From NCBI GenBank assembly GCA_000955785.1, contig JYOD01000088.1, positions 35,516 to 99,515 on the forward strand: a stretch of 64,000 nucleotides of DNA. Direction: 5' to 3'. The notes under the pieces are model-generated. The model saw only the letters and a list, made by a program, of their open reading frames with translations, ran no database searches and was not told the origin of the DNA. The position numbers were made by a program, and so were the translations under genes. Within the stretch, counting starts at the first letter, position 1, and each line of letters begins with the position of its first letter. This document shows, in pieces, positions 1 to 7,959 of the stretch. Source of the stretch: Burkholderiaceae bacterium 16 (lineage in GTDB: Bacteria; Pseudomonadota; Gammaproteobacteria; Burkholderiales; Burkholderiaceae).

Positions 1-780
1 GATGGCGTAGATGCCCACCTTCGTCATGATGGCGAACAGCGCGGCGGCCGAGCCCGTAGCGCTGGCGTAGGCCTTGGGCAGCCAGAAGAGCATGGGAAAC
101 AGCGCCGCCTTGAGCCCGAAGACAAGCATCAGCATGGCCCCCGCGGCCGTGGCCAGCGGCACATCGGCAGGCGGCAGCCCGGCCAGCCGGAGGCCCATGT
201 GCGCCATGTTCAGGGTGCCGCTCAGCCCGTACAGCACGCCGATGGCGATCAGGAAAAAGGCCGAGCCCGCCAGGTTCAGCAAGACGTAATGCAGCCCGGC
301 GCCGATCCGCTCGCGCCCGCCGCCATGCACAAGCAAGGCATAGGAGGCGATCAGCAGGATCTCGAAGAAGACAAAGAGATTGAAGAGGTCGCCAGCCAGG
401 AAGGCGCCATTGAGGCCCATCAACTGGAACTGGAACAGGGCGTGGAAATGCCGCCCCATCCGCGCGTCTCCCCTGCCCGCGGCAACCACGGCAGCCGCGC
501 CCAGCACGGCGGTCAGCATCAGCATCAGCGCGCCAAGCCGGTCAAGCTGGAGCACGATGCCGAACGGCGCCGGCCAGTTGCCGACGTGATAGACCGGGAT
601 GGCGCCGGTGGCTGCCTCCAGGACCATGCAGGCAGCCACCGGCAACAGCAGCAGCGCGGCGGCCGTACTCAGCATGCGCTGGGCCCGGAGCCAGCGCAGC
701 GGCATCGCCACCAGTAAACCACCGGCAAACATCGGCAGCAGGATGGGCAGGAGGATCGAAAAAGGCAGGCTATGGTTCAT
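1..780 (-). CDS. mnhD: Mrp/Mnh Na+/H+ antiporter subunit D (3' part cut by window edge)
   Basis: Membrane subunit of the multi-subunit Mrp (Mnh) monovalent cation/proton antiporter, related to the proton-pumping subunits of respiratory complex I. The 260 codons present start MNHSLPFSILLPILLPMF and give several hydrophobic helices, with the family-typical stretches FNLFVFFEILLIASYALLVHGG and a lysine-containing helix (LVFGLKAALFPMLFWLPKAY). The reading frame is still open at base 1, so roughly half of the usual 500-residue protein is missing. The ATG overlaps the stop of the preceding mnhC gene (ATGA), so the genes are translationally coupled; mnhE, F and G would be expected beyond the window. 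The family is seen directly; the D assignment rests on sequence character and on gene order A-C-D. Confidence 0.9.
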   Translation of the reverse strand, partial: MNHSLPFSILLPILLPMFAGGLLVAMPLRWLRAQRMLSTAAALLLLPVAACMVLEAATGAIPVYHVGNWPAPFGIVLQLDRLGALMLMLTAVLGAAAVVAAGRGDARMGRHFHALFQFQLMGLNGAFLAGDLFNLFVFFEILLIASYALLVHGGGRERIGAGLHYVLLNLAGSAFFLIAIGVLYGLSGTLNMAHMGLRLAGLPPADVPLATAAGAMLMLVFGLKAALFPMLFWLPKAYASATGSAAALFAIMTKVGIYAI

Positions 781-1148
781 GGGCCGTCCGCCTCGTTCCT
801 GCCGGCGCCGCCGGCCTCCTCCTGGCCCGTTTCCTTGCCATCCACATGGTCACTGCCTGTGATGCCAAGCGAGCGCAGCGCCAGCACCACCGCGAACGCG
901 GTCATGGCAAAGCCGATGACAATGGCCGTCAGCACCAGTGCTTGCGGCAGCGGGTCGGCATACCGCGCCCCGCTGGCGATGACCGGCGGGCGGCCTCTGG
1001 ACAGGCGGCCCATGCCCAGCAGGAACAGGCTCACTGCGTACGAGATCAGCGCCAGTCCCAGCACCACCGGGAATGTGCGCGCGCGCAGCAGCAGGTAGAT
1101 GCCACAGGCCATCAGGATGCCGACTGTGCCGGCGTAGACGGCTTCCAT
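777..1148 (-). CDS. mnhC: Mrp/Mnh Na+/H+ antiporter subunit C
   Basis: Small membrane subunit of the Mrp antiporter, homologous to NuoK of complex I. The 123-residue product has three hydrophobic helices (about residues 4-22, 28-46 and 70-92), with the second helix and loop (LALISYAVSLFLLGMGRLSRG) and the PLPQALVLTAIVIGFAMTAF segment typical of MnhC. A charged, non-conserved tail follows residue 95. Its ATG overlaps the mnhA stop by one base and its own stop overlaps the mnhD start, so it sits in one tight operon. The length is normal for the family (110-125 residues). Confidence 0.93.
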   Translation of the reverse strand: MEAVYAGTVGILMACGIYLLLRARTFPVVLGLALISYAVSLFLLGMGRLSRGRPPVIASGARYADPLPQALVLTAIVIGFAMTAFAVVLALRSLGITGSDHVDGKETGQEEAGGAGRNEADGP

Positions 1149-3943
1149 CAGGCACCCTCCCGTGCGTGGATGCGCTTGTCGCGCACGCCGAGGTGCGACA
1201 CGATCAGCATGGTCGTGCCCACCACCGTGAAATAAACGCCGAGGTCGAACAGCATGGCGGTGGCCAGTTCGATTTCGCCCAGCACCGGCAAGTGGAAGTG
1301 CCCGAAGGCCGTCGTCAGGAACGGGAAGCCGAACGCCCAGCTACCCAGCCCGGTCAGCCCGGCCGCCAGGATGCCGCTGCCCGCCAGCGCGCGGTAATCC
1401 AGTGCGATGCGCGCCTCGGTCCACAGCACGCCGCTGGCCACATACTGCAGCAGCAAGACCACCGCCGTGATCAGCGCGGCGATAAAGCCTCCGCCCGGCA
1501 GGTTGTGCCCGCGCAGCAGCATGAAGACCGCGACCAGCATGGTCAGCGGCAGCATCAGCCGGGCCAGGATGGCCAGCAGCAACGGGTGGCTCTGGCTCGA
1601 CCACGGCAGCCCGTTGGGCCCCGCCTGCGGCGCCGCCAGGCGCATGCCCTTGAGCAAGGCCTGCACCGCAAGGCCGGCGACCAGCAGCACGCAGATCTCG
1701 CCCAGCGTATCGAAGCCGCGGAAATCGACCAGGATCACATTGACCACATTGTGGCCACCGCCGCCTTCAACGCTGTTGGCCAGGAAAAAGGCGGAAATCG
1801 AATCATAGGGCCGGGTCATCACGGCATATGCCAGGATGGCTAGCAAGCCGCCGCTGCCCAGGGCAAGGCAGGCATCGCGGATACGCCGGGACACCGGGGA
1901 GGCGTCCGGCCGGTCGATGGGAAGAAAGAACAAGGCCAGCACCAGCAGCAGGATTGTGACGACTTCGACCGAAACCTGCGTCAGCGCCAGGTCGGGAGCC
2001 GAGAACCACGTAAACGCCAGCGCCACCAGCAGCCCGCACGCGCCCAGCAGGATCAGCGCGCTCACCCGTTGCCTGTGAGCGAGCACCACGCCGATCGCCG
2101 TCAGCCCCAGCAGCGCCATGCCTGTTACGGTCATGGCGTCGAGCGGGCCCGAAGGCACCGGGCCGGCCAGCGTGTCGAGATCCGCCAGGAAAGTGGCCGG
2201 AATCAGCAGCATGGCGGCCACCATCCACGCCAGATAGCCTTGCAGCGAGCCGTTCTCGAACGCCCCGGTCATGCGGCCGGCCAGCCGCGCCAGCCAGCCG
2301 ATGGCCGCCTCGAAGGCATCGCGGGCGTTCAGGTGGACCATGCGTGCGTGATGGCGATGGAAGGCATGGCGCCGGAAGAAGAAAAACACCGAACCGCAGA
2401 CCATCGAGATCAGGCTCATCAACAACGGCAGGTTGACGCCATGCCACAGGCTCAGGCTGTACTCCGGCAACGGCCCGCCCAGCGTGGCCAGGGCCGCGGC
2501 GGCCAGCAAGGGCCCCACCGTGTACGCGGGGAAGAGCCCTACCACGAGGCAGATGGCAACCAGCACCTCCACCGGGATCCTCATGGAACGGGGTGGCTCG
2601 TGCGGGGGGTAGTTCGGCAGCTCGACCGGCTTGCCGTCGAAGAACACGCCGTAGATAAAACGCAGCGAGTACGCCACCGTCAGTGCCCCGGCGAAGGTCG
2701 CCGCCGCCGGGATGATCCAGTTGAATTCACCGAGCAGGCCTTGCGCCAGGGTCTCGCCAAAGAACATCTCCTTGCTCAGGAAGCCGTTGAACAGCGGCAC
2801 GCCCGCCATCGATAACGAGGCCACGATGGCCAGCAGCGCGGTATGCGGCATGTAGCTGCGCAAGCCTCGCAGCCGTTGCAGGTCGCGCGTGCCGGTCTCA
2901 TGGTCGATGATGCCCGCCGCCATGAAGAGCGACGCCTTGAACACGGCATGGTTGAGGATGTGGAACAGCGCAGCCACCGTGCTCAGTTGCGTGTCCAGGC
3001 CGAACAGCAGCGTGATCAGGCCGAGATGGCTGATGGTGGAATACGCCAGCAAGCCCTTCAGGTCACGCTGCAACAAAGCCATGCCGGCGCCAACCACCAG
3101 CGTGGCCAGGCCGGTGAGGCTGACCATGTAGAACCACCAGTTGGTGCCGTCCAGCACCGGATAAAGCCGGGCCAGCAGGAAGACGCCAGCCTTGACCATG
3201 GTGGCGGAATGCAGATACGCCGAGACCGGCGTGGGCGCCGCCATGGCGTGCGGCAGCCAGAAACTGAAGGGAAACTGCGCGGACTTGGTGAACGCCGCCA
3301 GCAGGATCAGCGAGAGCATCAGCGGATAGAGCGGGTGCCGTTGCACCGTGCCTGCCTGCGCCAGCACATCGGACAATTCCATGCTGCCGCAAATGTGGCC
3401 GAGCAGCAGCACGCCGGCCAGCAAGGCCAGCCCGCCCCCGCCGGTCACCGTCAGGGCCATGCGAGCGCCCTTGCGCGCGTCCGAACGATAGGACCAGAAG
3501 CCGATCAGCAGGAACGACACGATGCTGGTCATCTCCCAGAACACCGCCAGCAGCAGCAGGTTGCCGGACAGGACGACACCGAGCATCGCCGCCATGAAAA
3601 GCAGCAACAGTGAGAAAAAACGTACGGTGGATTCGCTGCGCGGCAGGTAATAGCGCGCATAGAGAATGACCAGCAGCCCGATGCCCAGCACCAGCAGCGC
3701 GAACACATACGCCAGTCCGTCCAGCCGCAGGCTCAGGCTCAGCCCGATATCCTCGATCCAGGGCTGCCGCCAGACGATGGCGCCGCCATCGGCCACCCGG
3801 CCCCGCGCGCTGAGCAGCAGGCCCAGGCCCGCGAGCGGCGTGGCCACCACGATGGGCGCGGCCAGGCCACGGGCCAGATGCCGGGCCAGCGGCATCAGCA
3901 CCGCGGCGAACAGCGGGAGCGCAATCAGCCAGACCATCAACAT
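1148..3943 (-). CDS. mnhA: Mrp/Mnh antiporter subunit A fused to subunit B
   Basis: Largest subunit of the Mrp Na+(Li+,K+)/H+ antiporter, which exports Na+ and supports pH homeostasis. The 931-residue product is a polytopic membrane protein. Its first 500 residues are NuoL-like (FWEMTSIVSFLLIGFW; the lysine-bearing FTKSAQFPFSFWLPHAMAAPTPVSAYLHSATMVKAG region cited in part). A middle domain resembles MnhA C-terminal and NuoJ-like segments (TWFSAPDLALTQVSVE). The last 140 residues form an MnhB domain (MLLRGHNLPGGGFIAALI to the end), so A and B are fused, as in many proteobacteria. The start was chosen because GGAGGTGG lies just upstream of ATG 3943. It is the first gene of the A/B-C-D operon; no gene lies between it and the usp gene. 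Confidence 0.93.
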   Translation of the reverse strand: MLMVWLIALPLFAAVLMPLARHLARGLAAPIVVATPLAGLGLLLSARGRVADGGAIVWRQPWIEDIGLSLSLRLDGLAYVFALLVLGIGLLVILYARYYLPRSESTVRFFSLLLLFMAAMLGVVLSGNLLLLAVFWEMTSIVSFLLIGFWSYRSDARKGARMALTVTGGGGLALLAGVLLLGHICGSMELSDVLAQAGTVQRHPLYPLMLSLILLAAFTKSAQFPFSFWLPHAMAAPTPVSAYLHSATMVKAGVFLLARLYPVLDGTNWWFYMVSLTGLATLVVGAGMALLQRDLKGLLAYSTISHLGLITLLFGLDTQLSTVAALFHILNHAVFKASLFMAAGIIDHETGTRDLQRLRGLRSYMPHTALLAIVASLSMAGVPLFNGFLSKEMFFGETLAQGLLGEFNWIIPAAATFAGALTVAYSLRFIYGVFFDGKPVELPNYPPHEPPRSMRIPVEVLVAICLVVGLFPAYTVGPLLAAAALATLGGPLPEYSLSLWHGVNLPLLMSLISMVCGSVFFFFRRHAFHRHHARMVHLNARDAFEAAIGWLARLAGRMTGAFENGSLQGYLAWMVAAMLLIPATFLADLDTLAGPVPSGPLDAMTVTGMALLGLTAIGVVLAHRQRVSALILLGACGLLVALAFTWFSAPDLALTQVSVEVVTILLLVLALFFLPIDRPDASPVSRRIRDACLALGSGGLLAILAYAVMTRPYDSISAFFLANSVEGGGGHNVVNVILVDFRGFDTLGEICVLLVAGLAVQALLKGMRLAAPQAGPNGLPWSSQSHPLLLAILARLMLPLTMLVAVFMLLRGHNLPGGGFIAALITAVVLLLQYVASGVLWTEARIALDYRALAGSGILAAGLTGLGSWAFGFPFLTTAFGHFHLPVLGEIELATAMLFDLGVYFTVVGTTMLIVSHLGVRDKRIHAREGA

Positions 3944-4072
3944 CGGCCACCTCCGGGAGCCGGGCCAGCGATGCCGCTGGACAAGCTGTTCGCGGCGAGC
4001 GCCACCATGGTCATCACTCCCTCCTGTGTGGCCGGCACCGGTGGGGTGCGGGCTGTTGAACGGGAAAGCGCT

Positions 4073-4519
4073 TCAGGTACCGGTCCTTGCCTCGTCCCGG
4101 TTTACGACAACCACCGGCACTTGCGATTTGCCGAGGATCGTCGTGGCGACGGATCCGAGAATGGCATTGGCCAGCGCACCGCGCCGCTTGGAGCCGACCA
4201 CGATCGCGTCGGCATCCACCTCGGCCGCCAGCCGCATGATCTCATGCGCGGGGTCGCCAGGAACCCAATGTCGATGCAATTCGGTGGCAACCGGGCCCAG
4301 CGCCGCGCCGACCGCGTCGAACGCGCGGGCCGCCGCGGCCTTGTTCTCCAGCACAAGCTCCGCGCCCGGCATCACCTGGCGCCCCGCCGCGCTGAGCGCG
4401 GGCGAGACATGAACGACATACACCACCAACGGCGGCGCGAACAAGGGCCGTGTCACCAGCCTTGCCGCTGCCGCCTCGCTGCTTGGCGACCCGTCTGCTG
4501 CAAGCACTACAACTGTCAT
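4073..4519 (-). CDS. universal stress protein (single UspA domain)
   Basis: UspA-superfamily protein, probably cytoplasmic and ATP-binding, of the kind induced on starvation or low oxygen. The 148-residue product begins MTVVVLAADGSPSSEAAAARL (first beta strand and helix) and ends with the nucleotide-binding motif G-2x-G-9x-G-S (VGSKRRGALANAILGSVATT) followed by VPVVVV. An in-frame ATG lies 99 bases further upstream, but the ATG at 4519 is preferred because AGAGGTGA lies 7 bases before it and the Usp fold starts there. It lies 129 bases downstream of nothing on the same strand but upstream of the Mrp operon, so read-through into mnhA is possible. Specific role unknown. Confidence 0.85.
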   Translation of the reverse strand: MTVVVLAADGSPSSEAAAARLVTRPLFAPPLVVYVVHVSPALSAAGRQVMPGAELVLENKAAAARAFDAVGAALGPVATELHRHWVPGDPAHEIMRLAAEVDADAIVVGSKRRGALANAILGSVATTILGKSQVPVVVVNRDEARTGT

Positions 4520-4924
4520 CGCGCTATCACCTCTCATCCAATGCACGCGGCCACGCTCCGCGCATGCGAACCGATCGCCCGGCGCCAGCCGGCTGGCGCT
4601 CGTGCCGCCGGCAATCATTTTGCGCTACAACCTCCCGCCCTCGCCCCCGCGCGGCCGGCAGGCACAAAGAATTCAGATCTGTCTCAAAAATATTCAAAAC
4701 GGCGCGCTACCTGAGCGTGGCCACGGTTCGCGGCCTGTCCGCAAGGTGCTGCCGGGCGACGGTAGTCCTGATCGCGCATGGGCACAATGCATCATCTTCC
4801 TTACGACGACGCCCGTGTCTTCCTGCCGTCCCGATCACATTGGCCGGCCCCGCTGGAACAACGGGACGGAACACACGCCCTGCAAATATAGAAACGAGGG
4901 TTGAATGCACAAGACAAAAGCGGG
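4520..4924. other. intergenic region upstream of the usp gene
   Basis: About 405 bases between the OPT transporter stop and the usp start, both on the minus strand. The part around 4670-4710 is noticeably A/T-richer than the surroundings and is a plausible place for the usp promoter, but no convincing -35/-10 pair or FNR-type box could be read. No gene is supported here; short open frames lack a ribosome-binding site and family resemblance. Confidence 0.4.
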
Positions 4925-6787
4925 CTAGCCCATGGCCGTAAAAACCAGGCCCGCTATGCCGAGCCCCACCGCCGCCAGCGCATCGCCCGCGATCAGCCCG
5001 CCGCCCACCAGCGACGTCGTGCTCATGTCCTCGGGCAAGGGGTCAGGCGTGCCCTTCGACCCCGGCAGGCTATTGAGCACGCTGGCCACTACCCCGCCCA
5101 GCGCGAACCACGCGGAGGTGGGGAGGTTGACGAATCCGCCAAAGGAGGACGCATAGGGCGACGGCAACACCACGGTATCCAGCAGGAAGTCCGCCGTGCG
5201 TCCAACCCTGCCGGCCTGGATGAAGCGCTGATAGCGCGCCCCCGATCTGACCAGCAAGCGCAGCAGCGCCGTGGCAAAGCCAACGGCGATGCCGAGCGCC
5301 ACCGCCGTGCGCTGGTGCGGCAGGTCGTCGGTCAGGCCACGCAAGGCGCCGACGATCTTGTACGTCATGGCCGATGCCCAGCGATGCGGCTGATCGCTGG
5401 CGGCAAGCACGGTCTGGTCCAGCGCCAGCTCGGGATAGGCCCCCATGAACAGCCTGGCGAACAGCACCGCCAGCACCGCGCCGGCGACAATCCCCGCCAC
5501 CTGGAAGCGAAACTGCAAGGTGCGATTGGTCCCGAGCCGCCAGCCGGTGGAGCGGTCCTGCTGCATATCGCACGCCTCGCTGGTCGATACCAGCAGCACC
5601 GTCGCCGCCATCAGCCCCACGTGCGGGTCGCGCAAGCCAAGCGCGGCCATCAGGATCACGGAAAGCACAAAGGCCGAGGAAATCGGGTTCTGGTCGACCA
5701 TGCCGACCGAGATGCCATTCACCATCGCGAACACGAACACCAGCAGCACCGCCAGCACCAGATAGCCCGCGGGCTGGTGGAGCAACCCCGAACCAACCGC
5801 CACGATGGCGGCGCCCCAGAACAGCACCCACGCCGCCAGCCGCCACTGGCTGCCCCGCGATGGCCCTGCCGGCCCGGGCATGCCGCTGCCACGCAGGGGC
5901 CGGCGCTGCCGGTACGCCTTGAACAGGATCAGCGCGATATCGACCAGCGCCGCGCCCATGATCATCCCGAGCGCGATCAGGAAGGTAATCTTGCGAAACG
6001 GCTCGCCTGGCGCCAGCCAGCCGATCGAGATGAAGAACGGAATCAGCGCCCAGCCCGCCAGCCCGGCCACCAGCGCGGCAAGGCCGATGCGCGCGCCGAC
6101 GATCATGCCGGCGCCGAAGGTGGACGCCGACAGGTCGATGGCGGCAAGCCGATCGATCCGGGCCGCGCCGATACCGCTGACAATGCCCAGCACCGTGCCG
6201 CCGGCCAGGCGGGATAACGACTGCCGGAGCAGCACCGGATCGGTCAGCGCGCGCAGGATATTGGCCACCGCCAGGCCGGACGGAAAGGTGAGTTGCAGGC
6301 GGTCGACCAGGACCGGCGTGTACAGCATGCCCACGCCCACCCCGAACATGCCGACGCAAAGCATGTACAGCATCAGTTGCCACAGCGGCGGCTCGGCCAT
6401 GCCCATCCAGGTCATGGCCTGGATCACAACGGCCATGCCGCTCATGCCGGCCACCGACGAGGCGATGGTCTGGATATAGTTCGCCCCGTGGCGCCCTTCG
6501 GTGCCGTAGCCATAGGTCACCGTGGAGCCGAGAATCCCCGCCAGAACCTGCCCGCCCACGAAGAAGCCGAGCGAGAAGTTCATATAGGCCGCGGCGATCC
6601 CGCCGAGCGGGCCGAGCACAAAAACCCCGACGGCGCCGAGCAGCGCGTAGTACCGCCATCCGCCCTGCTCCGGCAGCCAGGCCCAGCGCCGGCCAGTGCC
6701 GTCGCCGCCGTAAGCTGGCGGCAAGGGTGCCGGCTCGGCATGAGCGCGCGATGCGGCGTCTTGCGGTGGCCTGCGGGCTGCCGTCAT
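4925..6787 (-). CDS. OPT family oligopeptide/metal-chelate transporter
   Basis: Inner-membrane secondary transporter of the oligopeptide transporter (OPT/YSL) superfamily; substrates in bacteria are peptides or metal-chelator complexes and are not known for this member. The 620-residue product has a hydrophilic, proline-rich N-terminus of about 45 residues, then some 14-16 hydrophobic segments. OPT character shows in AAAYMNFSLGFFVGGQVLAGILGS, in TFPSGLAVANILRALT and in FSLDQQDRS-like loops (CDMQQDRSTGWRLG). Length is normal for bacterial OPTs (550-700 residues). It stands alone on the minus strand; the upstream neighbour is an intron remnant. A start at 6787 (MTAARRP) is used; an upstream extension in the same frame is not favoured because ATG 6787 precedes the earliest conserved part by a short tail. 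Confidence 0.85.
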   Translation of the reverse strand: MTAARRPPQDAASRAHAEPAPLPPAYGGDGTGRRWAWLPEQGGWRYYALLGAVGVFVLGPLGGIAAAYMNFSLGFFVGGQVLAGILGSTVTYGYGTEGRHGANYIQTIASSVAGMSGMAVVIQAMTWMGMAEPPLWQLMLYMLCVGMFGVGVGMLYTPVLVDRLQLTFPSGLAVANILRALTDPVLLRQSLSRLAGGTVLGIVSGIGAARIDRLAAIDLSASTFGAGMIVGARIGLAALVAGLAGWALIPFFISIGWLAPGEPFRKITFLIALGMIMGAALVDIALILFKAYRQRRPLRGSGMPGPAGPSRGSQWRLAAWVLFWGAAIVAVGSGLLHQPAGYLVLAVLLVFVFAMVNGISVGMVDQNPISSAFVLSVILMAALGLRDPHVGLMAATVLLVSTSEACDMQQDRSTGWRLGTNRTLQFRFQVAGIVAGAVLAVLFARLFMGAYPELALDQTVLAASDQPHRWASAMTYKIVGALRGLTDDLPHQRTAVALGIAVGFATALLRLLVRSGARYQRFIQAGRVGRTADFLLDTVVLPSPYASSFGGFVNLPTSAWFALGGVVASVLNSLPGSKGTPDPLPEDMSTTSLVGGGLIAGDALAAVGLGIAGLVFTAMG

Positions 6788-7047
6788 TGGCTCCCCCCAT
6801 GCGCGCCTGGCGCATCAGTGGCTGCTTGGCTCGAAGGAAACGAAAAGTGCCGTCAGGCAGGGGCGGTCTGCTGGAGAGACAACCGTGCCGGGGCTGGGGA
6901 GATGCTACCGCAAGCGGGGTAGCGCGAGGCGTGCGTTCGTGCGCAAGGGCACCTTATGCCGGCCGTACCAGGCTACACGAGGCGGCCCGCAATCGGCATA
7001 GGTGCCCGCGGCGAGTTGCGCCGCGGCCTGCCCACCGGACTGGTGCG

Positions 7048-7444
7048 TCGGGATACCGAGCTCGCGCTCGCCTCCTCCCTCCGGCTTCGGAATCGTTACC
7101 CGCCGTACCGGACTAGGCCGGTACGTCCCCTTGAGCAGTTGCTGGCGAATCACCGGCCACGCCGACACCAGATAGCGAGCGGTCTGATCAATATCCAGAC
7201 CATCCACGCCAGCGGCGCCTTTGTTGCGTCGGACCCGCCTGAACGCCTGCTTCAGGTTCTCTCGCGTCAGCGCCGCTGCCAGCAGCGCCGACCCTGTGCT
7301 CTCCGGTTCGCGTCGCGGGCCGCAGGCTTCGTCGCAGGCAGGTTCGCGTCCGGCTTCATCGTCCGTACCCCCACCCGCCCCGCTCGCGCGGGCTTCTGAC
7401 GCATTGCCTGTGGCATCGACACGGCTTTGAACACTCCCTCTCAT
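7048..7444 (-). pseudogene. group II intron reverse transcriptase/maturase, N-terminal fragment
   Basis: Remnant of an intron-encoded reverse transcriptase. After a basic, low-complexity leader the frame reads AALTRENLKQAFRRVRRNKGAAGVDG, then LLKGTYRPSPVRRVTIPKPEGG and ERELGIPT, which are the RT0/RT1 blocks at the start of these proteins. At about base 7048, where VLDRLIQQAL would be expected, similarity stops abruptly and the frame continues into unrelated sequence to a stop at 6905. About 70 percent of the usual 420-470 residues, including the YADD catalytic block, the X/maturase domain and any endonuclease, is absent. The protein cannot be active. The 260 bases between here and the OPT start hold nothing recognisable. 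Confidence 0.85.
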
Positions 7445-7822
7445 TCGGTCCTTCGTTGGCGGACTCGAGCCTTCCCGGCGCTACCTCCAACTACTATGAC
7501 CTCTGCTGAGACCCCGCTCCGGCTCGACGCCGTCGCCCTTTCAGGCGCGAAACGGGGCGTCCCCAGGTGAGAACGCACTCCTTCGCTACACAACCGCCGG
7601 ATTTACGCCGCCACCCCTTGATCACGAGAACTTCGCGGATTTTTGCCCGCTCGTCCTGGTCGGCACCGCCTTCTATCCGGTTCGTGTCCCTCGGCTCGCA
7701 GCTTCGCTCCACGCTTCCTCCCCACGATCGGTCACCCTTTCGCAGTTGCGCTTCGCTTCGTTCGCTGTGATCAACTTACGGTGGGACTTGCACCCACAAG
7801 AGTGCGCCCATGCTGGGCGCAC
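7048..7822 (-). mobile_element. group IIC intron, 5' portion (3'-truncated)
   Basis: Reading the minus strand from 7822, the intron opens GTGCGCCCAGCATGGGCGCA, the usual 5' end and first helix of group IIC introns. It continues with domain I elements such as GGTGCAAGTCCCACC and the late block GGGTCTCAGCAGAGGTCATAGTA, which resembles the Oceanobacillus iheyensis class C intron from memory. The maturase frame begins at 7444. Domains V and VI and the 3' splice site were not found, so the element is dead and cannot splice or move. The 5' boundary falls directly after the T-run of a rho-independent terminator, the known insertion preference of class C introns. The 3' breakpoint at about 7048 is inferred from where maturase similarity ends. 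Confidence 0.85.
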
Positions 7823-7851
7823 AAAAAAGACCGGACACGAGACGTGTCCGG
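7823..7851 (-). terminator. rho-independent terminator
   Basis: On the minus strand a perfect 9-bp stem CCGGACACG / CGTGTCCGG with a TCT loop is followed by TCTTTTTT. It would end transcription coming from the AAHS transporter gene (stop at 7960) and from the promoter at 7899-7927. The group IIC intron begins at the next base, 7822. Confidence 0.92.
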
Positions 7852-7892
7852 GAACCCATTTGCTGACTCAGATCGTGTCACTAATCCGAGGA
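7823..7892 (-). ncRNA. candidate Fur-regulated small RNA (about 70 nt)
   Basis: A short transcript is predicted from about 7892, six to seven bases after the -10 TATCAT, to the end of the U-run at 7823. It would have an unstructured 5' half of about 40 nt (ACTTCCTCGGATTAGTGACA at the start), then a strong terminator hairpin with a U6 tail of the kind bound by Hfq. No start codon with a ribosome-binding site lies in it. Iron control is inferred from the Fur-box-like palindrome over the promoter. RyhB, PrrF, NrrF and Burkholderia BrrF are known sRNAs with this design; identity with any of them is not claimed. No direct evidence of transcription is available. Confidence 0.5.
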
Positions 7893-7894
7893 AG

Positions 7895-7927
7895 TTAAAT
7901 GATAAGCATTATCATTTAAAAGATCAA
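7895..7927 (-). promoter_or_regulatory. sigma70 promoter overlapped by a Fur-box-like palindrome
   Basis: On the minus strand TTGATC (7927-7922) and TATCAT (7904-7899) are separated by exactly 17 bases. Over them lies a palindrome with 11-bp perfect arms, TTAAATGATAA (7895-7905) and TTATCATTTAA (7909-7919), around GCA. Its core TGATAAGCATTATCA matches the 7-1-7 Fur consensus TGATAATNATTATCA at all but one specified base. Binding there would block RNA polymerase. The only thing downstream is the short terminated transcript described separately. Confidence 0.7.
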
Positions 7928-7959
7928 GAATGAGCCAGCTAACCCGCCCGGTTCAACCC

